Shown one piece after another: positions 1-12,200 of a stretch of DNA of 64,000 nt (position 1 is the first letter of the stretch; each line of letters opens with the position of its first letter). The notes beneath the pieces are model-generated. The model was not told the DNA's origin. It worked only from the letters and a program-made list of their open reading frames with translations, and searched no databases. The DNA comes from Thunnus maccoyii (lineage: Eukaryota; Chordata; Actinopteri; Scombriformes; Scombridae), in contig NC_056552.1 of assembly GCF_910596095.1 (NCBI RefSeq), positions 18,610,611 to 18,674,610 of the forward strand, written 5' to 3'. A program made the translations under genes and the position numbers.

Positions 1-2652
1 CACCAGCTACAGCTACTCCACTACTTTATGATCTGACCCTCCCAAGGTCTGCTGTTTACTATGAAGCAATGACTCACACCATAATTGATTTTAGCTGATT
101 ATCATTCAAGCGTGCCTCTGTTGGAGGTAGCGGCTCCCTCTGTGCTTGTTGAAGACACTAAACTCATTTCCTGAATGAATCACAGAAGGCCACTGGGGCT
201 AGTGTGTTAATAATGTAATTGGTGGACCACCACTGTAGAAGAGCCCCTCACCCCCCACCACCAGCACTAAACAAGATTATCCAGTGGGATAGAAATGTTG
301 GTACTGAACTCTATTATCAAATGTGTGGTTTGAGAGACATATGTTACAGTAGATCCAGTAAAGAGAGACCTGGATTGGAGGATAATGGCGATGCTAAGCC
401 ATTAGTGGTGGTGGGCTTTTATTAAAGGGAGCATCCTCTGCTTTTCATTCGATTTGTAATCAATCAAGATTGTAATCATGCACAATGTTGCAGCCAGTGG
501 ATCTCTCCATTAGCTAATGCAAGGCCTCAGGCAAATGGAAAAGCTGTCTGCTGCTTGCACGTCATCTTCCGCTGAGCAACATAGTCAAAAAGACAAAGAA
601 TCATCATATCAGGGCTCCAACTAATGATTTTTTTCCTTTTAATTGATCTGCTGATGGACAGACACATGCACATCACTAATTTCATTGTATGTAGGCCAGA
701 TATTAAGGAAACATTGCTTAAGTAAAATATCAAAGAATTAAAATGAACAGTTAACAGCTTTGAAACTTTTTAGGAGCACTAATTGGCTTTAAAGCCACAG
801 TCACAGCGCTCACAGTTGTTGCATAAGCGCTGCGAGGTAGCCGGAGGTTAGCAATGCTAATTAACGTCTTTATTTTCATACTCTCAGTCATTGTGCACTC
901 ACATCCCCCTCTGTTGTCTATTAAAAACTTGGTCCACAAAGGAAATCCCTCAGCTGGGTCTCCCGCTGTTTACCTGACGCTCATCACCGTGCTTCAGGAT
1001 TACATAAGTAAGTTAGGAAGCAGCTTTTGTCTCCTTGTTAATGTGAATACTGTCTATAACAATACTTGGCTTCCCCAAACGCAACTCTTTTTACAAGCTG
1101 TCGAATTAAAAGTGGGGCTGAATGCTTCCTCTTGAGCCCAGTGACCTTGTTTTACTTTAATTGGCGCAGCTTCCCGACTGCGAGGGGAAATAACAAGTGG
1201 TATTTTTTTTTTCATATCTCTCCTTCAGCAACATGTAGGCTCGAAGCTGCGGCTGTGATATTAGATGTGCCATTTTTTTCTGTTGAGAGATTTGCGTTTT
1301 CTGCCTCTGAGCTGGCTTAATGAAGCGAGATCGCACAGGCTCTCTCCTGAAAGATGGAGACAGTTGAGAAATAATGTGTGAGTGAGAGAATGAAACCCAG
1401 ACAGAGAGAGAAAGGGATACAAGATTGAAAAACAAGATTGAAACTGAAAGACAGAAGGGTATGAAACACTGAACTGAAATCCTCTCACTCTTGCTCATAT
1501 CTGCCCGGAACTCTAAAACCCTCATGGCAAGAGAATCAGGGTCAGAGGCCGTGTTAAATTACCATATTCACATATATGGTAGAAAACTTAATCTGGATTG
1601 GTTTTATTAATAGAATTATCCCCCGGGCCGAGTGGAGAAGAAGGGAAGGGGCAAAACACTTTCAAGTGGAATAATTAAGACCCGTCGCCTTCTCTCTTTC
1701 TCTTGTTAATTAAGACGAACATGCAGGCTCTTGATATGTGTTACTCCAGCTCATGGGTGTAGATTCGGGTATGGACGGTAGGGACATGTCGCTGCCAATA
1801 TATTTACCAATCTCACACAATCTAACCGCTTTAACTCCACGTCATGGTAATGGTAAGATGTCTGCAGTGTTTCCACCTTTGTATGTAAAAAGTGAGCTAC
1901 TATGATAAAGAGTGAAAGCAGCAGCAGCAGTCGGTGAGGTGGAGAATCTGATGCGGGTAGTATTTATAGTTTAAATATTCAAAACGTCACAGAATTGAAA
2001 ACCGCTTCACTGGATAAAACTAAGATCATTTGATATTATATTTAGTTTCCGGCGTTAGGTGTTGCTTGCTAATTTGTGATTGTTGCAGACATCCTGTTAA
2101 CTTTGTTACTGTTGGTGAAAATTCTTCCCAAAAGCAAATTAAGACATTTGGTCCATTTTAAAGAAGAACCAAAGTGTCAGTAACAGTTAATGCCGTCTCT
2201 CCCCTTTTCCATGAGTGGATCAAGAGCAGAGTTATTATTGCATATGTGTCATTAAGACATGAATACATTAGCCACAGCTTGTCACACTGATCTGTTTGTG
2301 ACTGTCAGGCATCATTTTATTTGGAAAATCCTGTCAGCAGCAGCCTGAGCAGCAGCACAGAGACACACAGACAGGTGAGCTCTGATGTCATAGTGAAAGA
2401 TCTATAGCCATAAGTTCAGGAGTTGGATGAAAAATAACACAAAAAAGGAGTTTTTGAGATGATTTAAAGATAGGTTTGAGCAACACTGTTTCTCTGTCAT
2501 GAAACTCTTGAGTTGTGTCGCCCAAATCCATAAACTGAAAGGACAGAACTTCAATAAAATGTAAAAATCTGAGAAAAAATCATGAAACAAGTCCGGTTTC
2601 AGGCAAGTAAGTAAATGAACATCCAGTAAACATTTTGCAGACTCAGGCTCTT

Positions 2653-2654
<2 letters not shown>

Positions 2655-2682
<28 letters not shown>
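2655..2682. repeat. (TG)14 microsatellite
   Basis: Uninterrupted dinucleotide run in cyth3 intron 1. Confidence 0.95.
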
Positions 2683-2685
<3 letters not shown>

Positions 2686-2827
2686 ATGTGGCTATGAAAG
2701 AGGAAAGAGTGGTAGAGAGCAAATACACATACACAAGTATTCTGGCCGTCTGACAAAAACTGTCCCTACCAAAGTTAAAAGCAAACCTACGCCCTTGCTC
2801 CAGCTGAATACGATGAAACAGTGGTTG

Positions 2828-2854
2828 CAGCAGCAGCAGCAGCAGCAGCAGCAG
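2828..2854. repeat. (CAG)9 trinucleotide repeat
   Basis: Nine perfect CAG units in cyth3 intron 1. It lies in a short open frame that would read poly-Gln, but there is no exon context, so I treat it as non-coding. Confidence 0.95.
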
Positions 2855-3137
2855 AGCAGTGATCCTGTCACTTCACTGTATGAAGAGGATGAATCTCCAA
2901 GCTGATTTTCCACCTCTGCTGTGAGCTCCTTAAGAACTTGCAGATACTAGATTGGATTTATGGCTCGCTTCTGTTTTTCCTCATCTTTAGCAATCCTATT
3001 ACTTTGGCTTATGATCTTTTTTTTTTTTTCCCCTGTTGTGCGGGGATGCAGTGAGAGCTGAGCGGAAGGAACGATGTGGGCTTGTGTGCACAAATGATGG
3101 TTAAGATGTGCTGTGTTTTCTCCATCATGTGTTTCAG

Positions 3138-3220
3138 TTCCTGAGGACCTGTCCCTTGAGGAGAGGGACGAGCTGTCAAACATCCGACGCAGGAAGAGGG
3201 AGCTGCTCGACGATATTGAG

Positions 3221-3257
<37 letters not shown>

Positions 3258-6200
3258 GGCGTATATGCTGGATGCCATGTTTATACACTGACGCTGCTTC
3301 ATCTCAGTAGCTGAAGCCTCTGATCATTAGCAGCGTAGTGTGACTCTTATGACAGCCTTGTTTTCCTGATACTGACACAGGACACAATGAGTCATTTCAG
3401 AACATGCTGTATTCTTTCTATGAAGTCATAACCTTTTTTTTTATTTATCGCCTATCTACTGTAGGTGTATTTGCATGCTGTAAGTGATGCAAATTGACAG
3501 GATTACAGGATATCGATGCATATTCTTGCCCGCAAGAAGTGATGAATTTTCCACAGCTGGAAAAGTGACCTATCTTTTCCATTTCACAATGTAAGCTTTA
3601 TCTTTTTTTTTAACATAAAGAGAGAAAACCAACTGTGGCCTGTTTGGCTCTCTTTCTCTCTCTCTCAGAGATTGAAGTTTGAGATCGCGGAGGTCATGAC
3701 AGAGATCGAGCAGCTGACATGCGTCGGTGAGAGGTAAGCTGCTGAAGCCAAGTTTCTCTGTAATATAATTTGCCTCATTTATTCAATTTATAAATATGAT
3801 GCTTACAACGGTAGTTTATCTGTAATTCCATTAAGTCTGTGTGTGTAGGGCTCTGCATAAACTTTAATCTACATCATGACATATTATCTCATTTACCTGG
3901 AAACACAACACCAGAGTTATAGCAAGGATAGTTTTAAAATGTTATTTTTGCATTTTATTTAGTCATTCGCTTACGATTATTTTATTTTAATGTAAATGAT
4001 CTAAAAACATTATCAACCTTAACAAACCAACAATGAATAATATAAATCTGTATGATGTAAACTGTGCTCCAAGTCACTAAAAAAAATGCCAGAAAAATAC
4101 AAAAGACACTAACATTGTTTTTTCAGTCACAGAATTAAAGCTCTTTGTCGATTCTTTACTTCTATCTTAGTTGGGTTTGGGATTTGCGCATTTGGCCAAA
4201 GATGTCAAACATTACAAAGGTGTGTTTTGTTTTAAATGACATTGTTTACATATGGATAAAGCAGACTTAGCTGGACAGGATGTGACTTTCTACCAACCAG
4301 ACCAACCTGTTCTCTGTCCTCCTCAGAGAAATATTGACTATTTTTGGGTAAAATGTTAACAGCATAATTCTATGCAAATTCTGTGTATATAACAGCCTGG
4401 CTAGACACTGTATGTTGTCCAACCAACAGCTGCATAAAACAAACAATGATAGTCAGAGTACAGAGAAGGTGCCCTGTATAAATCAATTAGACGTGCCCTC
4501 CGTGTATAAATCATTGTGTTTCCACACTGTGTGCTGTTTGTCATTGAGGTCATTACTGCTGTATCTGTCACTTTATCACCTGCGTTGAACAAACACATTA
4601 GAAGTCTGTTTTTTGTTGAGTTTGTCTACGTGTGTTTTTCAGATCAGACTCAGGCATGAACATATGATTGGTTGAACAGATGTGGCAGGAAGTAATCTTC
4701 CCAGTCACGGCTATAAATAAAGTATATTTGTTGCGCTTGACATTTAGGTTCTTGACAATCTGTGGTTTTCGGTGTTGTTTAGGGTGAATAAGTGGACTCA
4801 CCTAATTGAATCTCCATATTTATGCTCATGTATTCCAGTAAAACATCCCAGAGAAACAAACAAATTGCTATGGGCAGGAAGAAATTCAACATGGACCCAA
4901 AAAAGGTACTGTGCTGTGGTTATTTCTATTTTTCAATCCTGTAACATGTTTTCATCACAAACCACCACAGCCTCCGGTGTCTCTCTAGCCTTGAAATGAC
5001 TATTCTCAGCAATGAAAAGCTGTCATTTTCCATCACCCGTCCTCGATTGAGACGAGCAGCCAGACTCATCCTGTGATCATCTCCTCCTCTTCAGGGAATC
5101 CAGTTCCTGCTGGAGAATGATCTCCTTCAGCACACTCCAGAAGACATTGCCCAGTTCCTCTATAAAGGCGAGGGTCTCAACAAGACGGTCATCGGAGACT
5201 ACTTGGGCGAGCGGTGAGACAGAGCGTCTATCAGACCGTGGGAGAAAGTCCTCCTTATATGAGATTTATATCCCCTCTGTGATTAGAGAAGGAAATTATG
5301 TTCTGGATTTATTGATTAAAGAAAGAGAACATGATTGACCCCGCCGACATGAATCTCTAAGGCAGCGTGGGTGTCTTGTTGCAGTCCAACCGTGTGGACT
5401 TATAACTGGTAATAAAAACACTATCCAGCTCCTCACATCTCAGGCCAGACTGATGGATATTGGAGAAGGAGGAAAGTCCTGCAGCTGTGACTCAGTGACT
5501 GTCTTAGATAGCTGGAGGACTAGCGAGATGGATGGTGTTATCTGAAGGTGAGATTAGTTAAACATGCTGGATGAGACGTAGGCGAACAGGGACAAAACAC
5601 ACTGAATCAAATACCAGGAAAGGTTTAATGTCACAAAAATATAAGACACAAGTGTGGAGGCAGACAGGAAACAAGGGGAGAGAGATGAGTATGACATGCA
5701 ACAAAGGTCTCTGGCTGGAATCAAGCCAGGGAGGTTGTGGTTATGTAGCATGTGCAGTAACCGTTCGGATACTGGGGGACTCCGATATTTAAGGGTTTTA
5801 AAAACCCGAAAAAACATATATCTTTCTTTTTTTTTTTTTTTTACATAAACAAACATTTTTTCTAAGGATTTTTAAAAGAATTGCCGAACAAACTGTAAAA
5901 TGGTGACACTGTTTCTAAATTACTTCAAAGATATCACGGGCATTTCTGTACTGCAATTTATCATTGGTTTATCATTTACCAGCACCAATATATCTGCAAA
6001 AAGCTAATATTGGCCAGTATATCAGCCTGGCTAATTGATCAATTTTGATACCAATTTATCAGCAGAAAATTCTGATGAAAAAGACATCACAGACTAGCTG
6101 CGCTCTTTGATTGTCAGGTGGTCCGTGGAAAGCAACACCACTGAGCATAGCGAAAATGTCACAGAGAAAATAACAATCTCAAACATTTCTAAAGGCCGGT

Positions 6201-9200
6201 TCATACTTTCCACGTCTGCGTGGCTGCGAGAGCGTGTTGGTCCATGTGATGTAAATGTCGTCACCCGCCTATGTCCACAAGGGTCCGTGAGGCCCCTCTG
6301 CAGACGTCCGCATGCAGCCCAAAATTTGCGACCGCGCAGACTGTACGCATAGCAAGAGCACCAACTGCACATGTGCCAGAAAAACAAACAGGAATGAATG
6401 TCTCATCCACTGTGTGTATGTATTGTATTCCTGTTCTCATTAAGTTGTTGCTTTTCTTTTTTCAACTTTTTTCTTGTTGTTCAGCAACAGCTGCATTCAG
6501 ACTGAAAACAGTCCTGTTTAAAACAATACAGGGGCTGTGTTGGTGTGGTCGTGTTGTTTAAAGTGCCGGTGAGACAATGAAATAAGATCCAGCAATTCTA
6601 GTTAGAGTAACAGATTATTAGGTTTAAAGGCTGATCAGACAAAACACTACACAGCGGTTTATAATACACAGACTAGATTTTACAACTCTGGAAAGTTATC
6701 ACACTGCAACCCTGTAACTAGCGGGCACATGTGGGAAGTGTCTGTCGGAAAGCATGAATTGGCCTTAAGGCTGGCTGTATACTCATACTCAATTTTGTTA
6801 TACACTATAACAAAGGAGAACATCTGGATAGTGAGTATAAGTATTTATACCTTCTTTTGTTATAGCACAATTGAATTGTCAAATACTGTTGGACAATTTT
6901 TGAATACGGTGCTATAATCAAATGCCAGTATACTCACTCTGACACTGGTATGTTCATTGTTTGGCGTCAGTGGTGAGCTGGAAAAGTTTGATCTGCAGGC
7001 TCTGTAGACACTCATATGACTTGTGTTTGTTCCTTAAAACAGGAACAATGAAAAATGAAGCAAAACACATTCCATTGTTTAGCAGTTGCAGCTGATGGTG
7101 TATCTGGAGTTGGTGAATGAAGCTGGTTGGTTATGCTGCTCACACCAAAGCATTTGTGCCCCATTGTTTTTGCCTTGTGAATGCACCATATTCTGTGGGA
7201 CTTTTTTGTGGTGACAAAAGGAATATTAGATAAAAAAATTTGGATGACAAAATGCTCATTTAATAATTGATTTCCTAAAGTACAAAAAAAAAATGCTGAA
7301 ATTTGTTTTTGATTTGGATAAACTGCATTTTACAAAGTCTTGAATTAAAGAAATGCTCCACTGTTTGACCCTTTTTCTGCCCTTTAATCCATGCAGGAAA
7401 TCTCATCAACTACAGTCTGTATTATCTTCCCAGCTGAGACAAAGAAACACACATACACACACACAGAAGGAGGCTGAGGGTTGGGGGGGAGGTGGAGGGG
7501 TGGGAGACCCCGGGGGCTCTTCTCATTGGCAATAGGCTTTATTCACGCAGGATCATCAAAGAGGCCACCTACCTGGTTGAAATCACACTAAACATGGGCT
7601 GCGGGTTTAAACTCAGTAATTATCACTAATTGAGCTTATGCAAGGAGCAGGAACCTATCATTACATGCTGAGCAGAGAGGGAGATGAAGAGGGGGGAAAC
7701 AGCAGGGAAACAGAGAGAGGGACACATGGAAAGGAGGAAGAGAGAGATGAAACGGCTTGAAGGAGGATAGATAGTGGAAGATAGATGCAGGCTCTTAAAT
7801 TACGCTACCAGAGAGTTTTTGTTTAGCAGCCCCTTTTTATTGTTCCTGTATAATTCAGCTTTGTTTGTCACATACAATGCAAGTTTATTTGTGATAAATT
7901 TACTTATAGCAATAACCTTCTATATAACCCTCAAAGGGCATGATTCATTTCATTTGGCTGCAGATGACAGTACAGGGTACAATATAGTCATAAACACTCA
8001 GTGGACTCCCAAGACGTCATCCAAATAATCAGAGAATGTTATTGCTAACACTCTCTGTACTTCTCTCAACCTCTCCACAAAAAACAGTCTTAAAATTCTT
8101 GGTTCCTTTTTGAACAATAAACAATACGAAGGTGATGCAGGATCAAGATTATAGACTCTGATGTACAACAAACACGATCAGAGAAGCTGTGACCGCAGCC
8201 TTAGAGCATGCTGTTGACTTTTTCCTCCAAAAAATCCCTATGATGGCCAAACAAACCTCTGACAAAAAGGAGCTTGTGTGGGTTTGGTTTAGCTGTTTTT
8301 CATCAATCCTCTCCCCTCCACCCCTCTCCACCTCAGGGTGGAGAAATGCTCAGCACTGGCCAGCTGTTTAAATTGTTTCCAGACTCAGCATCCAGTATGA
8401 ATAAGAGCACAAACATGACAGGAATGCTGAAAAAAAAAAGGAATTCAGGTTGAGAAATGCTTTCATGGAGGAAATATGGTTTTCCCCACCTGTTTTCTCG
8501 GTTCATTTTGTGCTCAGGGGTATCTTACATCTTCTCTGAGGGGTTCTGTTATGTTATTTGAAAAAAAAAGAAATGGCTTAAAGGAAGAATAATATCTGAT
8601 TTTCTAATTCTTTCTTTTTTATTTTTCACCAGGGATGACTTCAATATCAAGGTGCTCCAGGCTTTTGTGGAGCTGCATGAGTTTGCGGATCTCAACCTCG
8701 TCCAAGCACTACGGTCAGCTGACTGTTTAAACCAAATATCAAGCAGAACTCAAACACAGCTACATCCTGTGCACCCTGACTGCTTGTGGCATCACAAATG
8801 AAATCCCCTTCCTCTCTTTTTTTGTTGTTGTAGGCAGTTCCTGTGGAGTTTCCGTCTGCCAGGTGAAGCCCAGAAGATCGACCGTATGATGGAGGCATTT
8901 GCCTCACGGTATTGCCAGTGCAACCCTGGGGTCTTCCAGTCGACAGGTCAGCCGCACCGCAGGCTACTGCAGTGCAAAGAATCGTTGTCTGTATTCATAT
9001 GAGCAAAGTGTGAAATCCAATATGTTGGACAAAGTCGATATGTAGTCGTGCCAAGAGAAATACTGCCTGAGGATCTGTTACAGGACGCGCTGAGTGATGG
9101 CCTGTTTTTTTTAATGCATTTCAATCATTAAGCCATAAGAGTTGCTGTAACTAAGGCTCAATTAGAAGTTCACCAGATTACAGTAACAACTGTGCACAGG

Positions 9201-12200
9201 ATAGGATTTGTGAAAAAATACGAGGGGGTGGGGGGTGTATATTGAAACTTTTTATTCATGAAAATAAATCAGAACCACAGTGGGCTTATATGGACTATGA
9301 AGCATATTAGGCTATTTCTTGCTGCTGTTACAGTAACATTTATAAAATAATTATTAACTTTAATAAAACAATTACGAAACTTGAACTTGAGCACTGCATT
9401 TGCAAGCACATTTGAATCAAGTAGCATGATATTTTCACTCTCAGCGCTGTGATGTCAAGTTCATGCCTTGTCCTCTCCTCATGCGGACACATAATGGAGG
9501 CGATCATTTACAATAAACAAAAGGTTAAATGCTTATTTAACATGCCAATGCTCCTTTCAATACTGTGTATGCCAGACGTGCCAATACACTTAATGTCATT
9601 CTTGCAAGTCACTGTTAAATTTAGGTCTGTACACAGCATGCAGCAAACTTCAATATTGAAAAGAAAATAATCACAACATGCAACAGCACAACACGCTGGC
9701 ATCATAACAATAAATAGGCTGCAGTACATACCTACTTGTCAGACTAAGAAAACAGTCTGCTTTGATGACGGGCTTCTTCCTTTTTTTATGCTTTCCTGGG
9801 GAGGGGTCATCCACGGTGTGTTGCCTGTCAGGGATGGAGGCAACCCCTGGTAAATTTATTGAGTCATCACAGAGCCTACACGCGGTGTCATCTCTATTGT
9901 CACGCAAGTGCAGACAGTCAAAGTCCATTTCTGATTTTGTTATCGTTTGCACTATACGACCATTCTCATGTTGCAGCACTTTACTTAGATTTTTCTTTAA
10001 ATAGCCTATTTTTATTTTTGATATTTTACATGGTCTATGGGCGAAGCAGCGTAAATCACTATGAGGCAGATACATTTCTGTGCCCACCGGGGATAAAAAT
10101 AACTCAGCAAAATAGAAAATCCCAAATCTCACCCTGACTGTACGGATCACTGCAACAGATGAGTTCAGAGGAAACAACCAGCAACAAACATGGGACATCC
10201 ATTATTCAAGAAGACACAACCTGGCTGAGTGATACACAGGCTTGTGATAAACAAAGCAACAGTCAGTAAATAATTAAAGAGGTTATAGAGCAACCTATTG
10301 CGTATAAGATTGTTGAAGATACATATGGTCATTGTGGTGGAAATGGGATACTTTGAAAATGTATGGTGGCTAGACAACACACGGGGCTGTTTTTTATGGG
10401 GTTTTTTTACTTTTTAGAGATGGGAGGTTTTTATACAGACAATATGCAAGATAAAAGCCTCTAAAATGACACGACTCGTAAATGTTTCAGATTATTTATT
10501 TTTCAGTGGCTGACTTTACACCCACATACGGTAGTGCATGTTTCTTTGAACTACAAAAGAATGAGAGAGTTTAATGAATAAAGTGTTCTTCTTTTCTTCA
10601 GTGGTCCCATAAAGTCTCATACACAGTCTGCACAGAGGCAGGCATGCGTGTTTATGTGTGTGTGTGATAGTCTGTGTGGGTGCAGGGCATGGCAGCGCAG
10701 CACATAGGAACATGTGTGTAGCAGTAACAACAGATTGAGCCCATAAAAAACATAAAATGATCAGTGATCTTTAATTATCACAAGCACGAGCAACCCGTTT
10801 CCCTCAGTCCTTGTTCATTTTCATTAATTTTTTGACTGCACTGACATTCTTTTCACTATTACCAGCACCTCTTGCCCCACAGTACACCCTGTGTGTGTGT
10901 GCAAAGCTCCTCTTTTTTTAATAGAGAATGTGTGTTAGCGAGCAGACAATAGGCAGCGCAGGACAGCCAGGACCAAAGTGTGTCAGTGAGAGGAGACAGA
11001 TAGAGGGGAATGAATGATTCATTTACAGGCAGCCACTGGCCCGTGTGAGTCCGAACATTAACACACAGTGGAGAGACTGAAGTCCCCCTCCCCCCACCCT
11101 CCACCCCATCACCCCACTCAGCCCCCCTACACACACAATTTCTCTTTCTCTCATACCACACACACATATACACATACATATACAAAACCATCCTGACTTG
11201 TCTGTCTGAAAGCTTCTCTCTCAATAAAAAGAGACAGAAGCTAAACCAGTCTTTTCTCTGTGTCTCTATCTTTTTTGTCTCCACGGGTCATTGAGAAAAT
11301 TCCTTTAAATCAATTCCAAAAAATAAAATCTACATATAGAAGAATTAGGGCTCAACTCCCAACCCTCATTGCTATATATAATAGGAATATAGCAAATAAC
11401 TCTATGTGTAAGAAGAAATAGTAATGCAAAAGGTCATAAAGAACACAAATTATCACTATATGCTGATGACACTATATGTTATATGTACTGGAACCTGAAA
11501 ATGTCACACATCGAAAATTAAGAGTACAATTTGAGTACCCTGTCTATAAATGACCCTTTCTTAAAATGAAAGCAAAATAAAAACTTTTTAAAATTTTGAT
11601 ATGTATAAATCTTGTAAGAATCATGGTAATTATATTAAATGTGTCCTATTTTTGATCTTGGTGGACATTATAAGTCATTTTCTGTTATTACCTGTTCCAT
11701 TTATGCAGTGTTCTGCATCATATGTGTAACTTGTGTAACCCTCTGACCTGGTAGTAATCTGTATCTGGATGAAGAAAAACACATGTTAAAACAAGGTGTT
11801 AATGCACACAAATCTCACTGCATTAACACAGTACAGGTAGTCTGTACAGTTTGGACAGTGATCACCTCTCATTATCCAAATAAGGTTGACATGTAGATGT
11901 ACAGTAGACATCCAGATACAGATTGCCTGTTAATACCAGGTGTAAATGGGGTCTCTGTGGGAGGATATACACTTTTGTAACCCACTTTATTCCGTTACTG
12001 TTGCTCTCAGATACCTGCTACGTGCTGTCATTTGCTATCATCATGCTGAACACCAGCCTACATAACCCCAACGTCAGAGACAAGCCCCCTGTGGAGCGCT
12101 TTATCTCCATGAACAGAGGCATCAATGAGGGAGGAGACCTGCCAGAGGAGCTTCTCAGAGTGAGGATTTGTTTATAATGAGTGTGTGTGTATGTGTGTGT

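Larger units (their letters stand above)
1..3137 (+). other. cyth3: cyth3 intron 1 (3' part), non-coding
   Basis: I see no exon or conserved protein here. The stretch lies upstream of the first in-window cyth3 exon, whose first codon is split (G|TT), so this is intronic and the initiator exon is left of the window. It contains a (TG)14 run at 2655-2682 and nine CAG units at 2828-2854. The segment around 1540-1760 is AT-rich with balanced composition and homeodomain-like TAATTA/TTAATTAA cores, as often seen in conserved non-coding elements, but I cannot test conservation. Short open frames in this stretch do not resemble any family I know. Confidence 0.75.

Noticed and set aside
2654-2905. Open frame with poly-Gln from the CAG repeat
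   Set aside because: Made of two simple repeats joined by intron sequence, with no exon signals consistent with cyth3 phase.
6760-6960. Apparent repeat with GTATACTCA at both sides
   Set aside because: The two copies are in direct, not inverted, orientation and short; no target duplication was seen.
9671-10198. 175-codon minus-strand open frame in a cyth3 intron
   Set aside because: No domain, signal or transposase motif recognised, base composition is ordinary, and there is no splice context; most likely a chance open frame.
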